A DNA stretch of 64,000 nt from Saksenaea vasiformis B4078 (lineage: Eukaryota > Mucoromycota > Mucoromycetes > Mucorales > Saksenaeaceae), in contig JNDT01001554.1 in the NCBI GenBank assembly GCA_000697055.1, forward strand, positions 1 through 64,000, read 5' to 3'. A program made the position numbers and the translations under genes. The notes beneath the pieces are model-generated. The model made no database searches and was not told the origin of the DNA. It worked only from the letters and a program-made list of their open reading frames with translations. Positions within the stretch are counted from its first letter, which is position 1; each line of letters starts with the position of its first letter. Of the stretch, positions 26,319 through 38,337 are shown in pieces.

Positions 26319-27333
26319 GATGAAAGATGAGAAAGATGAAGAAGTAGCAAAGGTTGCGTGAGCAAGAAAGGGAGAAGAACTTTGCAGAAACGCCCGGGCG
26401 CGTTGTCTTTTATAGCCTTTTTTGATTTTTGATAGAGAGGGTAACCTTTTCGGACGTCACGTCAAATCATTCCGCGGTTTCCAATTTAGCGTGCCACCGG
26501 TTTCCGCGGTGGTGGGACGAGCCCTCCTTCCCCTCTGTCTCCTTCTCGCTCTCCTCACGCTTTTTGCTACAGCGGGGTTGCGGTGCTTTGTTCTATTTTC
26601 AGCGTTGGCTTTTTTTAGTCACGAAAGAAATTTTCAATACGGGCATCGTTACATGTGGCAATATCCACGTTCTATCACTTATCTGAAAATCGGTAGAGAT
26701 CTTTGTGAGACCTCGGTTAAGAAAACCTGGCATTAGCGTGTCGTTGTTGTTACAAAAAGTTGACACTCCTTCCGGTACATCTGTCAATGCTAGTAATCGG
26801 AATAAAAAAGTGCTTGCTTTTGCTGATGAATCATCACTATTGCCCAATTTTTTTAAAGCTCTCTCTCTCTCTCTCGAGCCACGTCTCTTTTTTTTTTTTG
26901 TCACACGTGTTGTTTAATTTTCCCGCCTATCCGTTTCGACCGGTAGAACCGATCCTATGCATTTACTTCCTTTTTTCTATCTATTGCCTATATGATATGT
27001 TTGGAAAAACGGAATTAAAAGGTTGGCAAACTTTTTTGGTAGGCTACTCAGCCTCAAATCCAATTCGATGACAACTGTCCCCCTTTCATAGATTAGTATT
27101 TCAATAGCGATATTGTTCCCGATGCACCAACATTAATTATCGTGAAACGTAATAAAACAAATGTCTATTGCCGAGTGGTTGGGTTTCTGTCGGTTTATAA
27201 AATAGAACAGATCAACACCAAGATTGACAATGCGGAAGTACAATTTTGCCTCACATGTAGTGCGTGGCAATGTGAGAAAAAGGAAATGAGTGATACATCA
27301 CGTTGTATATTATTTTTATTTTCTTTTTTATGA
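26319..27333. other. Intergenic: GFA1 promoter side and CDA 3' flank
   Basis: No gene is supported. The sequence just upstream of GFA1 contains CTTTTATAGCC (26408-26418), a possible TATA-like element on the relevant side. A CT repeat (about 26862-26876) and a T-run (about 26888-26899) occur. Open stretches here (for example 26422-26736) are low-complexity and unsupported. Confidence 0.4.
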
Positions 27334-28821
27334 TTATAACATGAATAGAGTAGATAGTGCGATCAAAGATGCTCCTGCAAAAGCCTTGCCAGTGATAGAT
27401 GTAGCGCTGTTGTTTGGCTTATCGCCTGCCGGTTGAACGCCCTGTTTCTCGGTTTCTTTATAGAGTTGGTTATAACTCATATTGGCACAGTGTCCCACAG
27501 TAGTAAGGTTATAAGCACCCTAACCGGGGCAAATCATCATTGAGTTACAAAAAACGTGAATACCCGGATCACGTCTTACCTTCAGAGTGGGGATAATGCT
27601 AATGGCCGCTGCCACTGTTTCCTTCTTCAAGTCGTGTTCTAAACTGATACCACCGACTGTGGCAGTACCGGCAGCCGCAGCCCTGCGAAAAATTGTGTAA
27701 GGTAAAAAGATGCTTGTATTTCCTTACCATTCTTTAGCCTTTGCTTCGATTGAAGCCTGATCAACACCTGGCGTTCCCAACTATAAAAACAAAATAGATG
27801 AATTCATCACAAAATCATTCCATTTTTCTTCTTTTTACCTTCCAGTCGAAGGTGTCGTAGTTCCAGATGGCAGCTATGTGTAGGTTGTGAGCATAACAGA
27901 AAGTTGGCTTGACGGTAACTTACGGATGAAGCCGAGTTGTTTGACGATGTCACGGACGCGGTTGTCCATATCACCATAAGCCTAGTGTTTCATCAGAAAA
28001 AGGAATATCCGAGGGCTGTGTTTAAACTTACGGGTCGCATCAGCTTTGGTGAAACGCCAATGACTTCCTTGACAGCCAACTCTGTCCACTTTAGTTCAGC
28101 CACGATCTGTTCTGTTGTCTGCGATGTAAGCATGCTGTGGGACCTGTTGATCTCAAAAGCATCAGCAAAAAATCATTCACGTTACATAGGCAGTAACATA
28201 CCAGGTATGAAGACCGATCTCGTGACCGGCCTTATGAATGCGCTGGAGCAGCTCCGGGTACTGAATGACTTGGCCACCAATCACAAAGAAGGTAGCTTTG
28301 ATGTTCATCTTATCCAAGTAATCGTACAATTCCGGACTGGCAGGCGTAGGGCCGTCATCGTAACTCTATTTGATGTATTTTTAAGAAAAAAAAATGTTTA
28401 TGTCTACCTGCATTACATACCAGACCCCAGTTGCCCTTTTGGCAGCTAAAGATATCCTCGGGACCACGACATTGGGAGAAGGACCAGGCACAGTAGGGGT
28501 CCTTTCCGGTAGTGTCGGCATTGATCAGTGTACCTAGAATGAAAGTGGTGTAGGCATCGGGTTTCTAGTCGATATGGACGAATTACCATCTGGGGCCTTC
28601 TGGACAACAGGTGCATTGGCGATCTTCGACTTATCCAACAACGCCAGCCACTCGGGTTTAGGCGCAGGGACAGATCGTGGTTGCGGGTAGGTGTTCTTCC
28701 AGGGGAAGTTGCTGGTTGGTGTATAATTTGCGGGGGCACCGGCTCCTAATGATTCCTGCGCAAGCGTCAACTGGAGACTGCAGGAAGCGATGGCTGCAAA
28801 AAGCAAACTTTTCGAAACCAT
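27334..28821 (-). CDS. Secreted chitin deacetylase (polysaccharide deacetylase, CE4), likely GPI-anchored
   Basis: It removes acetyl groups from nascent chitin to make chitosan, the major wall polymer of Mucorales. The start is at 28819-28821: a signal peptide (MVSKSLLFAAIASCSLQLTLA), then a Pro/Trp-rich linker (NFPWKNTYPQPRSVPAPKPE) and a NodB domain. Visible CE4 motifs are SYDDGPTP (motif 1), HEIGLHTWSHSM formed across an intron (motif 2, HxxxH metal ligands), RPAYGDMDNRV (motif 3) and the W-NYDTFDW region (motif 4). The C-terminus has an Asn/Ser-rich spacer followed by a hydrophobic tail (AFAGASLIALSTLFML), consistent with a GPI signal. TAA at 27334-27336. About seven introns. The family call is very secure; the GPI anchor is inferred from the tail. 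Confidence 0.95.
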
Positions 28822-29499
28822 GACGATGAATAAGAAAAAGAAAAAGGTTCACTGGGAAGACAAGAAAAAAAAGTTGTCGATCTCTTATTTATTTATTTTT
28901 CTGGACAGCAGCCTAAATATGGCACAATCTAATTCCCCTGTTGCCTGCGATTGGGGAAATAAGATAAACTATAACAAAATGTAGAAACCTTGGAAACAAG
29001 GGAAAGGCCTAGAACGGTTATTTATTTCTGGCCTGTATAGCTTTAAATGTTAGTCTAAAAAACTGAACTCATTTTACGCCAAAATAAATAGATAAAAGCC
29101 ACCTTTTCTGTCATTAGCTCCCTCTCGTATGCTTGCAACAAGTATGTATACAGAAATGTTTGTTCTTTTTACTGTTCTGTTGGAGCCAAGTATTACAACC
29201 AATCCCGATTTAGGATAGCTTCAATCCAACAAAACCATTCTCCGAAGCTCCAAAAATAGCCAAAAATGTAGAGGTTTGGTCGATCTGAACAACAATATCT
29301 CAGCGATCAAAGGGTTTTAACTGAAACGCTACTCAAGCTCTTTGCCAAAAATAGAGTTTAGCCCATAGATGGATCCTCTAGGAATTAGCTTGATTTAGGC
29401 TGACAGCAGCCCCATCTGCGCAGTGATTGTTTGTAGGACGAAAGAGGGCAACATGTATAATATTAGAAACGTAATATTTTATACACTCACAGAAAAATA
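28822..29499. other. Intergenic between CDA start and NPR2 3' end
   Basis: Nothing is supported in the 680 bp. It is moderately AT-rich and must hold the CDA promoter. No clear TATA or repeated operator-like motif was seen. Confidence 0.4.
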
Positions 29500-31110
29500 T
29501 CATCGATAAATAAATCTAACATACCACTGTGTTGTCTGATCGGCTTCATGTCGACTGTTTTTCTGGGACACTTCACTTCCATGTCCATAGTCCGTGCTAT
29601 GATCGGAAGAATCTGTTTCAAACGCATTCGCTTGAAACCCAAGCTGCTCGTCCAGTTCTTGAGGTGAACACTTGAGCTCTGTGCAGATAGCGTCATAATG
29701 GTGATGGCCATCCAGAAATGGAATGATGTCTGGGTGAATCGTTGTACCAGTATTTCTGTTGATCACCTTTCCATACTGCTTCTTAGAAGGTGTAGTTGGC
29801 TGGATTTCGCTGGCATTGGAAGAGGTTAGGACTGCGTACTTATGAACTCGATAGATTAACCCTTTGATTACGCCAAAGGAGATAAAACGTCTGTGTTCCA
29901 CTTAGCACATGCCTTAACTTGTTTCTTTCTCCTTACCGCACATCAATCGGCAGCGTTGTCACTTGATGCTCGGTGATCCAATCTTTAACAGTGGATCCGT
30001 ACTGCAAACCGCAATACAACGCAAAAACTCGTGAAAGTGGAGGAGGTGACTTGTCTACAAGAAAAGGAGTAAGGCCTATAGCAGTCTCGGTAGGATCCTA
30101 CTTGGTGGAACAATATAGCGCAGACACTCTTGTGCTAATCCAGATTTGTCGTCCAGTAACCGTGTAATCTCAGGTTTGACAGCATAAACGTTTGAAAATT
30201 GAAAAATGTCGGTCATAATAATACATCCATAATACCTAGATAAAAAGTGTAAGAACAAGAAGGCTGACGTTATGAAGTTACATCAAGTGCTCCATGCTTT
30301 GCCTTGCCCATTCCGGCTTGACGTTGGCTAGCTCTGCGATACGTTTGACATGGTTGATCCCATTCATATGTTTAGCAACCTTTGTATCATTTAATAATGC
30401 GGTCAACAGTGGGGTAAATTACCTTCTGCACAGTAATATCCCAATTTAATGTCATCATTTTCTTCAGATCTACAGTGCACACTGGCACCTGGTAATCGCT
30501 AACGGTAGGTGGATTTGGATATGTAGGAAACAGCTTTAGATTGATCGTGTTTGACGAGTCTAAAGATGAAACGAAATGCGTATTCAGTCTTCCCTTTCTG
30601 ATTCTTCGACGTACTGATCGGAATTTGGCATTCACAGTAGCTATTAAGATCTTCGAAAAGCTGTTCAATTACGTTTTGTACGGAACGCGATTCAGAACTA
30701 GCGTCCTGAGACAAAAAATCGCATTCGAGTTCCAGTCCTTCCAACACGCGCGATAACTTTCGCACGACGGCTTCGTAACTGCTCGTTTCGGCATCGCGTT
30801 CAAACACAAAGCAAACATTAAATCGGAACTCATTACGAAGGTGACGATATTTTTCATGATCGTGGAGGACGACGGGGCAACCCATCACTTTGTAATTGTT
30901 GATGCAGATGGTGACGAGACGTTTATACAGCTGTTTTTTGGGAATGATATACTCGCTGATCGCCTCAAAGTCGATAAGCGGCTTGCTGCTGGATGCATCC
31001 TGTAATGTGATACTTCCTTCGGGAACTTGGTGCTTTACAACAGTTCCTTTGATAATATCAAAAACAGAGTAGAAGATACTGTGAATACGCGGAAAGCCCT
31101 GGAACTCCAT
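29500..31110 (-). CDS. NPR2: Nitrogen permease regulator 2 (SEACIT/GATOR1 subunit)
   Basis: Npr2 forms GATOR1/SEACIT with Npr3 and Iml1 at the vacuole and inhibits TORC1 by acting on the Gtr GTPases when amino acids are low. ATG at 31108-31110 gives MEFQGFPRIHSIFYSVFD, and then VVKHQVPEGS, YIIPKKQLYKRLVTICINNY and GCPVVLHDHEKYRHLRNEFR, matching the longin-type N-terminal domain. An intron with GTACGT donor (around 30620) restores ISSNTINLKLFPTYPNPPTV and SDYQVPVCTVDLKKMM. C-terminal winged-helix exons include YYGCIIMTDIFQFSNVYA and FISFGVIKGLIYRVHKYA. The stop is at 29500-29502. About five introns. With ATG13 in the same window it covers two parts of nutrient signalling, though gene proximity is probably incidental. 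Confidence 0.93.
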
Positions 31111-33721
31111 TGGTTTAAAGACGAATCCGCCGGCATAACAGTTACTTTTGAACTGTGGTGACGGTGTCGGGATTTGTATTTTTTAGCTCATGAGCTCAGT
31201 CCGTCCGCCCATCCTCGTCCTCTGAAATTGCGGAAGTAACAAAAAGGCGCCTGTATCGTCTAAAGTGATATCGGTTCATCTGCTTTTGGTTGTAGTTGGA
31301 AACAAAGCTCAACAAAGGGATCCTCTGCGACTGCGCTCTTGTGGCCCACGTAGATTAGCTCCAGAAACACACCGGGTGTATATGCGAGTCGGCAGTATCC
31401 TGATACAATAATGAAATTCGATTTTCTTAGGAACCATAGATGTTACACAATCATGAACTATATGTAAACCGCAATTTTCCTTACGAGCTATGGTAGTATT
31501 CCAATTGTATGTATTACAACAATCGTTCTATCCAGGTGTTAATTGACGTGTCTTAGCAAAACTAAGTCTAGGATAAGGTTTAGGGTAGGTTCTAAGGTGA
31601 TCTGCTCTGTGCGACACCTATGGTCCCTAAGAGCTCTGGATAAAATTCTGAATCTAGCACCCGTGTAAACTTGATCCTGTGGGACACTGATTATATTTGA
31701 TTTGCAAGACTTCTCTTAGGGGCTTTTTTTTTGTAGCGAGACATGGCTTTGTATAGATGTTATACTCGTTGAACGGCGTAAAAAGAAGCCTCGTTATCAA
31801 GAAATCTGAATGAGTCCTCAGGCAGCTAGCTGGAGTAAAGCGCACTAAATTTTTCGAGAACAACGACGACGAATATAAAAAAGCACAGGCTTTATTACCT
31901 AATCATCTTCTCGGTCAAACGTTCAATACTGATATATTTGGCTTGCTCACGTCTGTAGACTGTGCACAGCTGTCATAGATTCCATGTGCACCGCCAGTTA
32001 CCGCAGCTTTTGTATAATAAGTGAATTTGGAAACTGACGGGTCTAATATAACTCGCTGGCGTATAATTGGTATTTCATTTCAATTACTGCAACAGAGGAC
32101 CAAAGATCGTTGCATGCCCCGAATTACGCTATTCCTGTAATTCCGATGATTACCCCGTTGGGCTTTGCCCAAATCCGTATTAGCCCTCGCCCTAATACCT
32201 GGTACTGGTGGCATACTATTAAAGGCAAGATATACCAACTGATTAGGGAAGCTTTCATTCCGGTTTCTTATCCAGTATAATAGACTAGTGAATGAATTTT
32301 ATTGCGAGAAATTCAGCCATAGCATAAGAATAAAAGATAGTGAATTCATGAATCGACATGTTGAGGAATGACAGACCGAATCATTTGAGAGGCTGCATTC
32401 GTCCTGTGGCTTGACGTGAATACCACGTCTTCAGCCTTTTACTTGAGATCCGTACTAACAAGATCCGGGAGTTAGGAGCCATACAGGATTTCGCGGCTCG
32501 AAGCCAATAAAGTTTATGGAAGTTTCGATGGATGCGCTGTTGTGCAAGGTATGTTTCCTAAGAATATGATGATCCCGTAATGTTCGAGTCTTTAAGCGTG
32601 CCAGGATTGGTGGACAAAAGTAGGTTTATTTATTACCTGTATATGTGGGATCAGCGAAATCGGCAGCTTCCATAAATTCTGCCCAGGTGTCGGTAAGATC
32701 GGTTCTTCGAGATCTTGTTTACTCTTCCCAAACAATGCAATAAGTATCGTGTAGTTAGCCAGATTTCCATGCGTTTGCTCACACTGTCCGGGACGTTTGC
32801 ATCACCGTCATCTTCGGCGGTCTTGCTTGGCGTATCAATGCTATTTAAAATGCTTAGAATGGATTTTGTTCATTTCTGCTAACGGGTGCGGCAGTGTCTA
32901 CTTGTCACCCAGACTTACCCTCCCTGGCACAATTGCTTCCTGCTTTTTTCTCCGACTCTTTACAACAGTATCTCCTTTTTCGCAACTAAGCCAGGCGCGC
33001 CAGCGGCCTTTAATCACAAATACGTACGTTCCCCTGATAATGTTCCCTTTTTAGAATTTCTACTACTTTCTCCAATGTACTGTTTATTGAATTGCCTTTT
33101 ACGCTACACTAAATAAACCTTGCGCCTCTGAAAACACAAGTTTGCGCTAAAGAAGAATCGAATATGCGGCCATCAGTACATCAATTTTACGTCAAAAGAG
33201 TAATCAACTTACATGAACCTGTTCTTCAGTGGACACAAAATTTATTCGGCAGCATAAAAAAAGGTCATGGTTCGTAAATGGAATAATACTTGGATACCTT
33301 TTCATTTGTCCCGAAGGGTATGGCTGTACGACTAACGGCGGCCCGCCCCGCACCTGAGGCGGTGGAAACGGCGAGAGAGAGGGCCCAACGGCGTTGGAGC
33401 GGCCATGTCTGAACGGTCTGTAGAGGACTTGAACCGATACAACGTCTGGTAATCTATTGCGGAAAATGAGCGACACTGAGTGTGTGACAACATCTGCTTA
33501 CTTGAGTGTAGGGCGAGAAGCACCAACGCGGCCAAGATGGTTCGGTACAGCGGTCATGCAGCCTAAACGGCATACATAAAAGCATGAGAGGTCCTGGATA
33601 TGTAATGAAAAGTTGACAACCATACCGGGGGATGTTTGTACCAACAGAGCCAAAGAAGAAGAAGAAGAAAAAAAAGGAAAAAGAAGTGCTCCCTTTAAAT
33701 ATGCATCATTTTCCGTTATCT
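31111..33721. other. Gene-poor region upstream of NPR2
   Basis: No gene is supported over 2.6 kb. Short open stretches (31654-31863 minus, 32797-33116 plus, 33204-33535 minus) show no recognisable domains. A cluster of three close palindromes lies at 32121-32198 and is listed separately. Confidence 0.4.
32121..32198. repeat. Cluster of three hairpin-forming palindromes
   Basis: Three perfect inverted repeats lie in 78 bp: GAATTAC (32121-32127)/GTAATTC (32137-32143); TTGGGC (32158-32163)/GCCCAA (32167-32172) with a 3-nt loop; GTATTAG (32177-32183)/CTAATAC (32192-32198). The spacing suggests a structured RNA or the end of a mobile element. No ORF is linked to it. Confidence 0.6.
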
Positions 33722-34036
33722 GAGACGCTCTTTTTGTGTGAGATAAAAGGAACCTATCTTCAACACACTTTTTGCATGAGACGACGGAATCCTGTTTCTG
33801 AGACACCGCTTCTATGAGTCAGAAGAACCCGAACACCGATTCATCCCTTTCCATGACACGATAGGACCTTACCACCCACCACACCTTTTGCGCGAGATAG
33901 CACACCTTTTGGTATGATGTAAAAATTCCGATCACTGGCATGTCTTCCGCGTGAGATAAAGAACCCTATCTTTAACATGTCCTTTGCACGAGACAATGAA
34001 ACCCTGTCTCTGCCTTAGATGATAGGAAGCTATCAA
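33722..34036. repeat. Degenerate ~38-bp tandem repeat (minisatellite)
   Basis: About eight diverged units of 37-39 bp (one shortened to 22) each begin GAGA(T/C)A or a variant, continue with AACC(C/T)TATCTTC and end around (T)TTTGCAT/GCAC. The best units start at about 33739, 33777, 33947 and 33988. Several units contain an internal inverted repeat, for example GAGACA...TGTCTC at about 33988-34012 and GATA...TATC in others. No open frame runs through it. The element is old: units differ at many positions. Confidence 0.7.
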
Positions 34037-34183
34037 TGGCTCAAACGTAATATGAAAGAGTATGATACGAAAATTACAGCATCCGATGAACTTAAAATAC
34101 GTGCTCCAAAACGCAGAGTGTATCTGGGAAGCAACATCAAAAATATCTTGGAATAGACGCAAAGTCATAGGAAAAATCCAATA

Positions 34184-34361
34184 TACAGTAGGTGCTCGTT
34201 ATAAGAATATTCGATATAAGAATAATCGCGATAAAAGAATACTTTTTTAGAGAAACAAATTTGGTGGACACTATGCTGCAACCTTCACTTGAAGAATATT
34301 CTCGATAAAGGAATAGATTTTCTGTCTACCGTGAGTATTCTTATATCGGGTATCTACTGTA
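34184..34361. mobile_element. pogo/Tigger-like MITE, 174 bp
   Basis: The ends form imperfect inverted repeats: CAGTAGGTGCTCGTTATAAG at 34186 and, reading the other strand from 34359, CAGTAGATACCCGATATAAG. The element runs 34186-34359 and is flanked on each side by TA (34184-34185 and 34360-34361). CAGT-type ends with TA duplication are the hallmark of the pogo branch of Tc1/mariner. Inside are further copies of a GATATAAGAATA-like motif. There is no coding capacity, so it is a non-autonomous element that would need a transposase from elsewhere. Confidence 0.85.
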
Positions 34362-34399
34362 GTTCGTCATATTCTCAGCCACGTTCAAGTTCCCACTCC

Positions 34400-35640
34400 C
34401 CGTATTAATATTATACAGATTGTATTGTCTTTTCCCAGTCGCTTCAACAGATGTATCCGATTCCTGCAAGGAAACATGTTTAGAAAAGCAGACATTAGGA
34501 GATAAGCGAACAAGACTAACTTACGTTTTTCTTCTTGAACGCTACTTTCAAAACTTTGACATGGGCATTGACCCGTTCTGGGGATATTCCCATCTGCAAT
34601 GATTGTGTTTAATGCATGCAAGTAAATTGCAAGCATTTTGTTAGACGCCACCGGTCGTGATTTTTCCTGTTTAACGGCTGTCAAGGACTGGTCGTAGCTC
34701 CATTGTCTCAAAGGATGTTAGCCAAAAAAAAAAACGTACATATCGATCGTCGCTTTCAGTGCAGTAATTAGAATCGCCACAATCCTCTATTGATGAAAAG
34801 TTCGCGTTTGGGAATACTCGATTTTGAATATACCTCTGTGTCACCTAAGTACTGCTTTCATTGACGCCAAATCAATTCTACTCTAAGAATCGCATAATGC
34901 GGCCTATTAATACATATATTGGTGATAAATTCATGCGTCACTTACATCAACTCTGCTCCTCGATGGACGTAGAATCTAAATCGAGTAGCACAAAGGATAA
35001 CCTACGCATTCGCAGGTGCCACAGCCCGCACCATTTCGGTGCGATGGGAGCTGCGGTTCATGGCTTCTAGCAGCAGTCGATTTCTTTTTCTAACGACCAA
35101 TGGTCTAAACAATCGGTCAGAAGACAGGAGATTCTGTGTGTATAGTCGATCACGATACGTGCCAGGCAGGTTTCCTGTGAAAAACGGAGCCTAAGAGGAA
35201 GAAAAGAAAAAGAAATTCATGCATTCCTTTAAATACTGTCACTTTGCGCGTTTCGATTGGTGCGTTAGAGACCTATTACGATAAACTGACGCAATACACG
35301 TCTGACACGATGTAAACGTATTTGCTTATCTGCGCGATGCTCGACACAAGATTAGCTTCACTTACATACATTAATTTGATTAATAAGCGCTAAGAGCGCA
35401 AATCAGGGTGGCACGCGTCTGCATTTAAATAGCATAGCATAAAGCAATTTACGAAGAAAGCATTTCCTCCGATCCTTACTTCTGTTGTTGTGGGATTTTG
35501 AGAAAAGACGGACGGAGTCGGAGCATCTTTCGAACTTGAAGGCTGTGCTAGGGCCGCGGCAATAACTTTCTCCATACCCTGCTGAAGTTGCGGTTGTAAA
35601 GTCGACTGTACCTTGCTGATTAGATCAGTATCATTTTTAC
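34400..35640 (-). pseudogene. Possible multi-exon gene or decayed gene of unknown function
   Basis: Exon-like blocks on the minus strand keep host-type composition and splice signals. One block (about 35485-35629) reads NDTDLISKVQSTLQPQLQQG and VIAAALAQPSSSKDAPTP with a GTAAGG donor. Another (about 34545-34711) reads QSLTAVKQEKSRPVASNKML and IYLHALNTIIADGNIPRTGQ with a GTAAGTT donor, followed by an exon near 34400-34465. I do not recognise a family and cannot connect the blocks into one clean frame, so it may be a degraded gene cut up by insertions (the MITE and a hAT relic lie next to it). It could also be a real unknown gene with small exons. Confidence 0.3.
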
Positions 35641-35931
35641 TATCTAAGTGTAACCAGCATGTAAAAATTGGTTCTTCTTATAGATCAAATGCTGTCCGAT
35701 ATGCTTATGACCTCCGGCTTTATAATCTGCTGCAGTGGCATGTGCTGAGAAGCTCAGATGTACTATGCAATGACGGGACATGTCGCCGGTATAGTTGGTT
35801 AGCACTATTAAGTGTTATGTAAATTTCATTTCGCAGAGATTAATAGTATTGTCTGTCTGTCGTATGAGCAATCCTTAATCCGCGTACCAAGCTCCCAATA
35901 CTACAGACGCCACGCTGGGTAAAATTCTGTC

Positions 35932-36369
35932 ATGGACGTACGGAAACAACCAGTTCGGCGTACAGCACGAAGAATACCGAAGACATCATGGAAAAACGCG
36001 CCAATGGCAGTCAATGAGGGAGATAAGGAGAGAAATAACGGCGACTTCCACGCGCATGTCTTCGGTACTACCACCAACTGCGATGTTGAACTTGCCGAAT
36101 ATCTAGAACAAGATATAACAAAGGAAACGGGACTTTTGCTTTGGCAGAAGGAAAGAACGACTGCATTCCTAATTTTATCACTTATGACACGCGACTTCTT
36201 AGCAATCCCAGGCACTTCAGCGATGAAACATCTGCTACATGATTGCCTTACGACCTTATTAATGATAGGCGCGAGTAACCATCCGAAAGATTTCTTTTTT
36301 TTTTCGAGACTGCAACTTTGTCTCGCAATGCACTGTGATCCAAAACGATCCAAGCTTGCATGTTGCTAG
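35932..36369 (+). pseudogene. hAT-family transposase C-terminal remnant
   Basis: The 145-residue open stretch carries VELAEYLEQD, ETGLLLWQKE and LILSLMTRDFLAIPGTSA, which matches the hAT C-terminal dimerisation domain (YL...WW...P.L...A.D.L.IP.TSA). The usual Trp-Trp is Leu-Trp here, and the ERxFS motif after TSA is replaced by MKHLL, so the domain is decayed. The DDE/RNase H part upstream is missing or unrecognisable. No terminal repeats were found. Confidence 0.65.
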
Positions 36370-38337
36370 TAAACTCAGCCCATGTATCGAGGAAGCTTGT
36401 GCCCCCGGTAACAGTGAAGGATTGTCATGGATAGATCAGGCACTGAGAATCCTAGGGGGATAGGTATCTTCTCCAGGAGACTGCTCTAGAATAAAACGAT
36501 AGCAGTCTAAACCACGCTTCCATATAATCCACATGGTGTCGCGTATTGTCCAAAATGGAAATCTGAAATCAGTCTCAATCTGTAGTACCGCGATAGTTGA
36601 GTATTTGGTTATAGGTGGTATATTCAAAATTACCTCTCCGACGCCTAATATGATTTAGTCGCGTTTTGAAAACCCAGGACAATTACATACACTCATTTAG
36701 ATGCAATACTTTGTTTTCTATTTGTCTGAGCAAAACGTAGTGTCGTAATCCCCTTTTGATAATTTACGTTCTCACCATTACCTACACCGGGAGTCGAAGA
36801 AATCCTGCAAAATGAAATTGGAGGAGGCAGCTGCTTTCTTTTTTACCTGTATTGAGATGGACGGGGGAACAAGATATCATTCTGAGACCAAAAAAAGAAA
36901 GTCAGGCGAGTAACGCAGGATTTGGATCGAGATCTACGAATTTACTCCCTCCGAACATGCAGCCATTATGAAGAAAAATAGAACACATGCAAAAAGGACA
37001 GTGTGCGTAACACGATTCTATTTATTATTTGCTTACGGTTGTGTATGTAGACACGGAGTACAAGAGTATCCCATGACCAAAAGAATTTGAGTTTTCTTTT
37101 CTTCTACAAGATAACACCCGGCGTTGTGTCAATTCTTCACTTTTGTCTAGATCAATGGATGCGTCCGTCTTTTCCATGCCGGCTGCGTGCACGGAGCGAT
37201 TTAATCAATATGGTCAAGTATAATTCGGACGGAGAAGCAGCCCACTCGCAACAAAATCCCGTTGTTCGGAGCTATCATTTACCATAACCCTTTTTTTTCT
37301 GTCATAGATTGAAAGGATATACTGAGATGATCAGGGTCTGTCTATTCTTAACAAAATGACCAATAATACCGTTGTTTGTGAATCATTCATTCTATTTTGA
37401 TACAAATGCACAGTGACTATGATGCAATGCAAAGAGATCAAACGTTTTAAGTCATTGAATAAAAGCCCATATGCATCACGGAAATAGGTACATCATCACG
37501 TCAGGTTTTTTTAGTAAGTGAATCGGAGCATAGTGCTAAATAGATTAACCGGAAACCGCGCACTAAAAAGAAAAAAGAAACAAAACAGAAAAGTCCAAGC
37601 ATTTGTGTCAGCCACACAACTATCCCTTTTTTTTCTCTCTTTTTTTCTTTTTCGTTGATGGGGTACATCTTTGTTTATTGTACATTGAGTTTTTTTTTTT
37701 TTTTCCATCGGTGACCCCTTTTTTTCTCAGGTTATACAACGTTGAGGAAATAGGCAACCGGGATTCTCAAAAAGGTACAACTCCGATAGGGGTGTGAATG
37801 TTGCCACACTACCGGGTTTGCAAATCATCAGATCAACAACAGCCGGGCGCGGATAAATCCTTATTTTGTGTAGCCTATGCACGGTAAGAAGTGAGTGATA
37901 AATGTTACAGGGTTGTACAGCATAACGTAAAGCGCACGACGACGTCATGTTGTGCATTGCTGCACATGGTTTCATTGCAAACAGTTCATTTCCGAGCAGA
38001 TACATAGTCCTTTTTCTTTCTTTTTTTATGAAGAAAATATAGAAAAAAAAATACATTGGTTATATAGGAGAAACACAAGATGGTCGCTTTTAGGAAAGGA
38101 AGACCTATATAAAAAATCGACATGAAAGAAAAAGGAAAGATAGAAAATGAGAGGTACGATAGAAAGATATAATGTTGTGTACAACTTTGATACGGAGAGG
38201 GAATATAGCACATTATAAAAACAAGGATACAAAAAAAAGCATACAAAAAGCAAAGAATGGGTAGGGTTGTTGGGGGCTTTTTCTTTTTTTTGGTTTTGGT
38301 TCTTTTTTCGGTATGTATAGTTGGGTAGAAGAACGCC
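36370..38337. other. Gene-poor region, no supported gene
   Basis: A minus-strand open stretch at 36436-36627 (DTMWIIWKRGLDCYRFILEQ) looks exon-like but matches nothing I know. The rest is AT-rich with T- and A-runs (for example 37619-37705) and unsupported short open frames. It includes the 3' flank of the next gene. Confidence 0.35.

Noticed and set aside
27160..27210. tRNA-like GCCGAGTGGTTGG string
   Set aside because: No acceptor stem, anticodon arm or T-loop can be formed around it.
33632..33817. Lys-rich plus-strand frame
   Set aside because: It is a GAA/AAG-run artefact next to the minisatellite, with no conserved motif.
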